A DNA stretch of 24,026 nt from Porogramme epimiltina (lineage: Eukaryota; Basidiomycota; Agaricomycetes; Polyporales; Polyporaceae), in NCBI GenBank assembly GCA_900155495.1, contig FTLJ01000559.1, forward strand, positions 1-24,026. The letters run 5' to 3'. The stretch's first letter is position 1. Each line of letters begins with the position of its first letter. Under the pieces are notes generated by a model, which was given only the letters and a program-made list of their open reading frames with translations, was not told the origin of the DNA and searched no databases. This document shows positions 10,319 to 18,303 of this stretch, piece after piece. The translations under genes and the position numbers were made by a program.

Positions 10319-10335
10319 CCGCCCCCTGGGGGCGG
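10319..10335. repeat. Perfect GC hairpin followed by a T run
   Basis: CCGCCCCC and GGGGGCGG form an 8-bp perfect stem around a single T, followed by CTTTTCTC. It resembles a bacterial terminator but sits in a eukaryotic genome; as RNA, a 1-nt loop would force the inner pairs open. It may mark a 3' end or be chance. Confidence 0.5.
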
Positions 10336-11427
10336 CTTTTCTCGTAAAAGGTCGTGAGCGGGAGCGAAGAAGAGACACGGAGATTTCGTACGTACGCCGG
10401 CCACGCGCGGGGCGGCGGCTGGCGCGTTCTCGATGATGGTATGGTGATGGGAAGGGGGCGCGGGCGGTGGGGCCGGCCGGCTACAACGGGCACGACGTGG
10501 GGAAAGCGATTGGTGGGAGGAGCGTGCGGGTAGAACGGGCAGGCAAGGGTGAGGACGAAGGGGTAGCCGCACGCGCGTGCTCGTGGGGAGGACGAGGAGG
10601 AGGGGGGACAGCAACAACAACGCTTGGACAGCAAGACTGATACGGGGAAGACGAGGCGAGAGGCGAGGAGAGGGGGTGCATGTCTAGTCGTTACAGAGGT
10701 GGGAGGAGGCGAGACCGAGACAGATATAAAGGGGTAGGAGGAGGCACAACACGGCTCAGGCACGGGGGAGGGGACGCCGCGCGCTCCGAAAACGAAGGGA
10801 GGGCGGGCGTAATCAAGTGGCGGGCGGGCGGGCGAGTAGGGCGGCGCCGCGCAGTAAGGGGGACACAACAGGGGGCCGGGGCGTTCGTACGGTCGTCGTG
10901 AACACGTCGTGGGCGCGTCGTGAGTTCCGGATGCCGGGGGCGGGCGTACGGGGGACGTGAGACGTGGGGGTCGGGCGTGGACGTGGGGATGCAAGGGGAG
11001 GCACGATGCATTGGGAACGGGGCCGGGATGAATGCGTGGTGAAACAAGATTGCGACAAGATTACAGTGTCCTGAGGGGGGAAGGGAGGGGGGCGAGATGC
11101 GTGCACAGCGCGCTCGCCTATGCGAGGGCCGTAGATGAAATGGGATGGAGGACATGAGGGAGGGATATATGATATAATGTGGGAGGGGGGCGGAGCGGCC
11201 GGCGTCGCCGCGCCTGGGTGCGTCGGCGGCGCGCCGGGTGCAGTGGTAGGCCAATGAGGATGACAAGATGTGGGATGGGATAGACTGAGGGACGCCTCCG
11301 GATAATCAACGGCTACGGCGAGATGGCGAGGTCAACAACGTGAGGACGATGTCTTGGCATCGACACTTTTCTTCATCCGTTATGCGACTTGCCCTACCAC
11401 TGAGAAAGGATGGGAGCGTGGCGGTGT

Positions 11428-12333
11428 TCACTCATAGAAGAGGTCCTCCATCTCGTTGTCGTCCATGGTGGCGGAGAAGAACGGCGGCGGGGACGGAACG
11501 ATGTCTTCGAACCGGCTGTCATGCACGCGCGCCGACGAGAGCTGGAACTCGACCGCTGAATAGCTAACAGAACGCGCGGCGAGGGGTGGGGCGCGCGTGG
11601 TGGCGGGGCGGCCCAAGCCGAGGCCCGACGCGAACACGGAGGGGTACGCGGGGGCAGCGGGGCGGAGGACATCCATGAACGTCGGCAGGGGGAAGGACGA
11701 ATTGGCCTCGGGCGAGCTGTCCACGGAGGACTGGGACGACTCGGACGCGCTCCGGCGGAAGGGCGTGCGCGGGGCGAGGGAGAGGGAGGCGAAGGGGGAA
11801 AAGGGGGAGATTGCCTGGTGGGAGGGACGTGCCTGGTTGTCAGCGATGGTGCGGGGGCGTGCGAGGAGAGGAGGGTGACGGACCTCTAGGGAGCTCAGGC
11901 CGCCCATCGGGCTGTCGAGAGACACGTCCCATAGCGGGCTGGAAGCCATTTCGTCGTGAAAGCCACCGAGGCCCGCGACCGCGGGAGGGGCCGTGGCCTG
12001 GGGCGCGACCGCGGCGATGTCCACGTCCTGCAGCGCGGGGGTAGCGCGGGGAGGACGGACCTGCTCATTCTCCGCCGCATCCTGCTCGTCTGAACCGTCG
12101 TCGTCGTTGTTGTCTCCGGGCGGGGACGCCGCGAACTCGCGCTGGCCGTCCTGAACAACCCACCAGTCGAGGTCTGCAAGGACGCGACGATTGCTTGTAT
12201 CGGAGCCCGAGGACCTGCGGGGCTGGCTGTTTCCGGCACGCGTCGCGTGTGTGTTGGCACTGGAGCTCGAGGGGTAGCTGTAGGGGGACGAGCGGACGGA
12301 GGGGGTGGAGAGGGTGCGGCGGAGGGAGGGCAT
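11428..12333 (-). CDS. Disordered Ser/Pro-rich protein of unknown function
   Basis: A single open frame of 301 residues on the minus strand. The ATG at 12333-12331 is the first one after a TATA-like box at 12581-12576, and the leader between them is C/T-rich, which supports this start. The protein begins MPSLRRTLSTPSVRSSPYSY and is low in complexity: Ser/Pro/Ala-rich with many SP and TP pairs (possible proline-directed kinase sites), an acidic patch GDNNDDDGSDEQDAAENE near residue 75, and an acidic end MDDNEMEDLFYE. Short ordered-looking blocks are LADLDWWVVQDGQ (about residue 51) and FHDEMASSPLWDVSLDSPMGG. No domain, signal peptide or membrane segment is recognised. Such composition is common in fungal regulators, but no function can be claimed. 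A small 3' intron cannot be excluded. Confidence 0.65.
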   Translation of the reverse strand: MPSLRRTLSTPSVRSSPYSYPSSSSANTHATRAGNSQPRRSSGSDTSNRRVLADLDWWVVQDGQREFAASPPGDNNDDDGSDEQDAAENEQVRPPRATPALQDVDIAAVAPQATAPPAVAGLGGFHDEMASSPLWDVSLDSPMGGLSSLEVRHPPLLARPRTIADNQARPSHQAISPFSPFASLSLAPRTPFRRSASESSQSSVDSSPEANSSFPLPTFMDVLRPAAPAYPSVFASGLGLGRPATTRAPPLAARSVSYSAVEFQLSSARVHDSRFEDIVPSPPPFFSATMDDNEMEDLFYE

Positions 12334-12408
12334 GGCGGGACGAGGCGGGGGGGGGCTTGGGCCGGGGGGCGGGAGGGGGGGGGGGGGGCGGGGGCGGCGA
12401 CGACGGAG

Positions 12409-12410
12409 NN
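12409..12410. other. Two undetermined bases (NN)
   Basis: Two N interrupt a G-rich tract (about 12343-12420 on the plus strand) 76 bp upstream of the start codon of the disordered-protein gene. The region lies in its likely leader, so the coding frame is not affected. Confidence 0.95.
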
Positions 12411-12575
12411 GGCGGGGGTGGTCTTGGACCGGGGGACGAGAGGGGTGGGGTGCGTCGGCGACGACGACGACGAAGACGGACGACAACGGCGGCGAGGACG
12501 GAGTCGGTGGATCCGTCGACGTGTGCGGCAGCCTGGCGCAGACGAGGAGAGGGTCGGTGGGCGGGCGTATAACAA

Positions 12576-12581
12576 TTTATA
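12576..12581 (-). promoter_or_regulatory. TATA-like box of the disordered-protein gene
   Basis: The minus strand reads GTTATAAATTG here, 243 nt upstream of the ATG at 12333. A start about 30 nt downstream would give a C/T-rich leader of about 210 nt without any ATG. Confidence 0.5.
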
Positions 12582-12764
12582 ACGCCATCCGATGTGAAGG
12601 GTCGTGGGTGACGGGTCCCCGCGTGAACGGGTTTCGGCGCCTCTCCCCGCAGACGCCGGCCCGTCAAGACGCCTCCCAATGGCTCCCATCATTCCCGCCT
12701 TTCAAGACGCTGCGAACCCCACTCCAGCCGCCGTCTCTCAATGCCTTTGCTCCTCTTCCAGCTG

Positions 12765-12780
12765 TTTCTTTGCAAAGAAA
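12765..12780. repeat. Perfect 16-bp palindrome
   Basis: TTTCTTTGCAAAGAAA is its own reverse complement. It lies on the far side of the disordered-protein promoter, in DNA without a recognised gene. It could be a dimer binding site or chance. Confidence 0.6.
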
Positions 12781-15070
12781 ACGCAAGGGGTCCCACAGCC
12801 GGCATGGCTACGCACAGCACGCGCGTGCCGACAGAGCCCGAGCCCAAGAAGAAGGGGAGGCGAGTGGACGATCGAGCTCGGCGCAGGCCGACGTCATGGC
12901 GTTGATAAACCGCCCAGCGACGGGTTGATTGAGCGCAGGCCCGGCGCAGGGCATCCCAGGGGCGGCCGCAAGCGAGACCTCGTGCCCCGCAGGCCCTGGG
13001 GAGGGAGTGGAATGCCTGCACCCGAGGACCGATCGCGGTCTTCTCGCGCAGGTTGGACCGCTCGCGCTCTTGTTGCTACACAACCTTGAGTCGGGCGAGG
13101 GCAGCGAGTGTATTGGGGCCGAGCTCGTGACCGCGCGCTGTGGGGAAAGGTCTTGTACGTTCCTGCCTTCCTTTCGCCACTGCATACTCCCAAGTCGTCC
13201 TTGTCTCTTCCCTGGCACAATGTAGCCTTATCCGCGCGCCCCTTCTCGCCTTTCCTCCTGCCCCATCCGTCCCCTCGTCCACGCCGCAAGATAGCCTCAG
13301 ATCAAGCAACCGACCTTCGCGAGACCCCCCGCCCCCGCGATGGATCTCCAGAACACCGGACGCGCCTGTGCCCGCACGCTCACCCGCCCGCCGAACGTTC
13401 ACTTCCGCCTTCCCCGGCTCCACGCCCAGGAACCCTGCGCTCGCAGCGCTCCTCTATCGCCGACATTTCAGACCCGGCCATTCTACCCGCGCTGATGCGC
13501 CGCCGCGGCCGTCCCTTCTCGCCCATGTGCTCTCCCCCGCCGTGTGGGACGCCCGCCCGCCAGCGCAGCCACAAACGCGTCGGGGCGCGTCCCACCCCCG
13601 CCATCCTGGCCCTCCTGGCCCTCTCCGACGCGCTGTGTGCTGGTAATGCTAGACCCCACAACCCGCTACTCGCGCCTCACGCCCCGGCGCAGCGGTAACG
13701 CGCGAAGCGTCAGCACACGTCGCGCGCGGCAGCGCAGAGCCAAATAGGCTCGCCGCGCGCGCCCCCGAGTCGAATTCGAAGGCGGACGTGGACGCCGGAC
13801 CGCGCGGGACACGCGCCTGACGCGGACGTGCTCCTTCCTGCGAGAACCGTACTTCCCCGCGGCGTGCTCTGATGGCCCCGCCTCCTCGCCTCCGCCCGCG
13901 CACGGCCAGCAGCACGTCTTCGAGCGATCGCGCGCGCCGCGTCCCACCGGCGACCTTCCCTCCTCCCGGGTCGTCGAGTCTCGACCCCCGTTGCTGTTTC
14001 TCGTCCGTCGACGTCGGCGCCCCGCGCCCCGCCCGCCCCCTGGTTTCACCCTCAGCCAGTCCCTGCGTCGGGTCTCCCTCCTCTCGGCCCGCGTGAGTGT
14101 CCGACTGCGGTCGATGACGACATGCCACCGACAAGCTTTCGCGAGTTATAGGCCTTCCCACTTCCTTAATAACTCGCTATCAGAACGTGCTTCGTGCTCC
14201 GATATTTTCAGACGAACCCGCCGCATGGAACTCTGACCGGCACGGTCGCTCATGGGACTTGCCAGCGAAATACTCGCCCAGTACAACATCAGCGGCCTCG
14301 GACCCTCAGCACAGTCTCGTTACTTTGATCACTGTTTCACCAAGCCTTCAAATATATTTATCAGAGTCTAGGGACGAACGTCCCCGCTCGCGCCGGGTCT
14401 CAACCACGTTGATGTTCCTCCTCTGTAGACGTCAGCGCTCCACACCACATCATCCCCTGGTCTCGCCCAGTTGCAGTTGCAATTACGGTCGCAGTCCGTG
14501 GCCTCGCCCGCCTGCGCCCCGCTCCGTTCGGCGGGCGGGCGCGGCCGATGGCGACTTGTCTCCTCGCAACTTGCCTCCGCCGGGACGTCTCGGCCCCCCG
14601 CTCCCGCCATCGCGCGCGTTAGGTCGCGCCTCGTGGCCGCAACGTCCGTCAGGGGCGTCCTGGTCCTGACGTCTGCGCGGCTGCTGCGCCCGGGAGTTTG
14701 GAGGTTGCGGCCGGCGGTGCGCGCCCTCCTCGTGACCGGTTTTGGGGCGTGCGTGTGTAAATCCCAATGCAGCCAGCGACATACGCTCGCACCAAAAACG
14801 TCCGCACGACGGTTTGGAATTCGATATCCGGAAGGCAGATTCAGAATCAAAGATTAACAGCGGGCGCGCGCGGAAGGGGTGGGGGGCGAGGGACGCACTA
14901 CTGAGCGGGGAGCCCAAGGCGTAAGCGAGCGAGCGCGGCGCTGATCCTCGCTGTCCGCGCGCGCCCGCGAACGTCAAAGGGTCGCGGACGCGGCGGGCCT
15001 CCTTCCTCGAGCCAGAAGCGACGCGCGCGGGGGATACGCGCTGCTATTACCTGGCTCCACCAAGCCGACC

Positions 15071-15077
15071 TTTATCT
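15071..15077 (-). promoter_or_regulatory. GATA-factor motif (AGATAAA)
   Basis: On the minus strand this matches HGATAR, the site of fungal nitrogen-regulatory GATA factors of the AreA/Nit2 family. It is 1.1 kb upstream of guanine deaminase, which is far, and short motifs occur by chance. Confidence 0.2.
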
Positions 15078-15916
15078 GACGTCCCGCGGCCTACGCGCGC
15101 GGGGGGCTAGTGACCTGCGGGCGGGACGTGGCGTGCCACCCGGTGCCGCGATCAGTCTTCGTGTGTTGTACACGTAGTCGTGACGCTCGTTATGAATGAT
15201 TACCTAGACCGCGTTCGCGGCGCCGGGGGTGATGTGCACTTGCGGCTTCTCACCGCCCCTCGCCGTTTGGCTCCGCTTTGGGGCTGGCGGATGAGGTACG
15301 TCCGCGAGGCTATTTCGGACGTGATGCATGTGTTGTTGGTGATATCGTAGTGTGTACGACTTTGCTGCTACTGTTGCTTGGCTGGTCGCAGCACGCTGGT
15401 GGGCCGCCGGTACGCGTCGAAACGCGTTTGGGAAATGTGCGTGTGGTAGTGTGGTAATATTGCAAGGGTGTTTCTCATGTCACAACCTGTCTGTGGAATG
15501 ACACCGGCGCTCTCGGCAGGCATTATTGTAACTGATCTGCGGCTCTTCCAAGCATTCACTGGGAGAAAAGTCATATAAGTGAGAGCTATTCCCTAGGCCG
15601 TGATATTGGCACACACATTACCATGTGGTGTGAACAGCTAGTGAGCCGACTAAGCCATTGGTAGCCTAGCAACTGGACATGGTCGCATTTCCCCTCGTGT
15701 CGGGATTACAATGCTAAGAGACATTGCAATGTACGAGTTTGAGCAGCACTAGTTCCAAACCGAGCGTGCCCGGCGAGCGCTCGGTCTCCGCGGGAAAAAC
15801 AGGCGCTGGAAACGAAATCGGCTGACGTTCGTAGTCGCCTTCCATTTCCGGAATCGCACCTGGACAGGCGTTTGGGAAGGCAGGGACGCGGGGGGCGTGA
15901 CTGGCGCGCGGCGTTG

Positions 15917-15923
15917 CTTATCT
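15917..15923 (-). promoter_or_regulatory. GATA-factor motif (AGATAAG) upstream of guanine deaminase
   Basis: The minus strand matches HGATAR 246 bp upstream of the guanine deaminase start. Purine catabolic genes of fungi are often controlled by nitrogen-regulatory GATA factors, so the site is plausible; a single 6-7 bp match is weak evidence. Confidence 0.3.
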
Positions 15924-16168
15924 GGGGGGTGCCGCGCCAAGGGCGGCCATGCCCCCGTCGCGCGACGCCCGCGACGTACGCATGATCACCTTTCGTTTTA
16001 TCCGGGCTATCGCTCCTATTACTACGCAGGCGGGGGCGCTGGGCTTGCTCCTGCCTCTCTTCCCCACTCTCTCCTGCCCCCGCCCGACGTTGAGCCGACT
16101 CTGAAGGACATAGAACCAGACCCATAACTAGACGCACCGAGGAGACACCGACAGAGACACCGACGGCC

Positions 16169-18182
16169 ATGACCACGATATTCTACGGCGCGCTCGTCAG
16201 CCCGACCTCACTCACGTCGTACGACGCGCTCCCCCGTGCGCTGCTGGCCGTCTCGCGCGAGTCGGGCGACATCGCGTGGGTCGAGCGCGACGTCGCCCCC
16301 GAGGGCCTGCAGGACGCCCTCGCGCTGCACGGCGTGCTGGGCGAAGACGCCGACGTCGTGGCACTGAAGCACGGAGAGTTCTTGATGCCCGGGCTCATAG
16401 ACACGCACATCGTGAGTGCCCGCTTCTCCCGCCGCGAAGGCTCCCCTCTCCCCCCCTGCCGCGCCGTGCTGAGGATCCGTGCGCGACGTGTGTGCAGCAC
16501 GCGCCACAAATGCCCAACATCGGAAGGTGCGTGCGTCGGCCCCCGCGGCCGCTTCCCCGCCGTTTGCGTTGTCCCCGTGCTGACCGTGTGCGCCCGCGCG
16601 CCGCCGGACACACAGCGGGCAGCAGTACGAGCTGCTCGAATGGCTCGCCGAGGTGACCTTTCCGATGGAGGCGCGCTTCGCGGACGTCGGCTTCGCGCGG
16701 AAGGCGTACGCGTCCGTCATCAGACGCACCCTTGACTACGGCGTGCGTCCGCCCCTCCTTCTCCTCGCGCTCCCCACCCTCCGCTGACCGGCGCGCGCAC
16801 GCGCCGCTCAGTCGACGACGTGCTGCTACTACGGCACGCTCCACCTCGAAGGCACCAAGGCCCTCGCGGACGCCGTCCACAGCTTCGGTGCGCCACCGCC
16901 CTCCGCCCGCCCTCCTGCTTCCACTTCGCGAACCCACCCTAACTGACACCCCGCCCCCCGCGCCGCGCCGGTCCGCCACCCTAGGCCAACGCGCCTTCGT
17001 CGGGGTACGTCCGCCCCCGCGCCCTAGACCCCTCTCCCCGCGCCGTGCTAACGCCCTTCTTCTCTCCTTCTTCCCTCCTTCTCCCGCCACCTCCGCCAGA
17101 AATGCAACATGGACCGCAACGCGCCCGACTACTACGTGGAGCCCTCCGCCGCGGAGTCCCTCACAGCCACCACCGCGCTGATCGAGCACATCCGCGCGCT
17201 CCCGCCGCCGCCCGTAGGCGGGGGCGCGCCGCTCGTGCGCCCGATCCTCACGCCGCGCTTCGCGATCGCGTGCACGCCGCAGCTCCTGGAGGGGCTCGGC
17301 GCGCTCGCCGCCGCGGACCCCGCGCTCGCGATCCAGACGCACGTCGCGGAGAACGCGGGCGAGATCGCGTTCACGCGCGAGCTCTTTCCGCCCTCTGCGC
17401 TGCCTGAGGGCTCGGCGGCGCGCGTGAGGGCGGAGGGCGCGGGCACGGGTGGGGTGGCGTACACGGAGGTGTACGACGCGTTCGGGCTGCTGCGGGGGAA
17501 CACGGTGCTCGCGCACGCGGTGCACCTCGCGGAGGCGGAGGTCACGCTGATCAAGGAGCGGGGGGCGGGCGTGAGCCACTGCCCGACGAGCAATTTTAAC
17601 CTCCGGAGCGGGTGCGCGCACGTCGGGATGCTGCTCGACCGCGGGATCAAGGTGCGTAGCGCGCCTCTCTTCCTCTTGGTGCATCTCCCCTCACGCCAGA
17701 ACGTGCAGGTCGGCCTCGGGACGGACGTCTCGGGCGGGTTCACGCCCTCGATCCTCGCGGCGGTCCAGCACGCGAGCATGTGCTCCAAGGTCGTCGCTCT
17801 GCAGGCGCAGGCCGCAGCTGCCGTGGACGGCGCGTCGTCAACAAACACCGGGTTCTCGGGACGGCAGCTTCCCGTGCCCGCGCTGCTCTACCTCGCGACG
17901 CGCGGCGGCGCGGAGGTGTGCGGGCTGCAGGCGCGGGTCGGCGCGCTCGCGCCGGGCATGGCGTTCGACGCGCTCGTCGCGAGCGTAAGGGACGACGCGG
18001 GGAACCCTGCGCTGTGGGGCGTCGACATGGACGCGGCGCTCGGTGGGCGGGGGACGGGCAAGGGGGCGAAGGAGGAGCTCGAGGGGATGCTTGAGCGGTT
18101 CTTGTTCTGCGGGGACGACCGGAATATTCGGAGGGTGTACGTCCAGGGACGGTTGGTCGGTGGGAAGGAGTTCGCTAAGTAG
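16169..18182 (+). CDS. GUD1: Guanine deaminase (guanine aminohydrolase)
   Basis: Seven exons: 16169-16411, 16498-16526, 16616-16742, 16812-16887, 16985-17004, 17100-17651 and 17709-18182, giving 506 residues. The protein is a zinc amidohydrolase that turns guanine into xanthine and ammonia in purine salvage and nitrogen use. Visible metal and catalytic motifs: LIDTHIHAPQMPN with His80 and His82; QTHVAENAGEI with His246 and Glu249; AHAVHL with His304; GLGTDVSGG with Asp355. The segment NIGSGQQYELLEWL also matches the family. An intron falls between Ile81 and His82, splitting the first metal motif. For the last exon I chose the acceptor at 17708, giving IKVGLGTD as in relatives; the acceptor at 17699 would add Asn-Val-Gln. 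The intron 17652-17708 has no stop and keeps frame. The gene ends only 121 bp from the converging ATG15 stop. Confidence 0.95.
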
Positions 18183-18303
18183 ATGTTTGCATGGATCTTC
18201 TTGGTTTAGAGGTTCTATCGGACATGGGGATGGCAAGTGTCATGTAATAGTGTACAGTTGTGGTCGTATGTTACAGCATCAGTGTAAAGAGTATCCATCC
18301 ATA

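Larger units (their letters stand above)
9564..11427. other. Gene-poor region, purine-rich on the plus strand
   Basis: No recognisable protein is encoded in these 1,864 bp. The long open frames are arginine- or proline-rich low-complexity translations. From about 10440 to 11330 the plus strand is strongly G/A-rich, so the minus strand looks like the C/T-rich leaders and introns of this genome; it could be a long 3' UTR of the minus-strand gene at 11428-12333 or a separate non-coding transcript. Small features are three tandem copies of NGGTGAC (9737-9757), a hairpin (10319-10335), a GGGC repeat (about 10819-10836), a TATAAA on the plus strand (10725-10730) and an AT-rich patch near 11165-11180. 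Confidence 0.55.
12334..16168. other. Long region without a convincing gene
   Basis: These 3,835 bp hold the promoter of the disordered-protein gene (12334 to about 12600) and, at the other end, that of guanine deaminase. Between them I recognise no protein, tRNA or rRNA. From about 13140 to 14100 the plus strand is C-rich and has overlapping open frames in several frames; none resembles a known family. A 39-residue ORF at 14252-14371 and a 68-residue ORF on the minus strand at 15368-15574 are the most protein-like, both unrecognised. About 15160-15760 is clearly less GC-rich than its surroundings. No long direct or inverted terminal repeats of a transposon were noticed by eye. Confidence 0.5.

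Noticed and set aside
10725..10730. TATAAA on the plus strand as a promoter
   Set aside because: No plus-strand gene follows within a reasonable distance; kept only as a note in the region description.
12804..12905. 33-codon ORF starting MATHSTRVPTEPEPKKKGRR
   Set aside because: Short, no extension by plausible splicing and no recognised family.
16395..17684. 429-codon open frame antisense to guanine deaminase
   Set aside because: It is a shadow of the high-GC guanine deaminase exons and introns, with Arg-rich low-complexity translation; the sense strand has clear family motifs.
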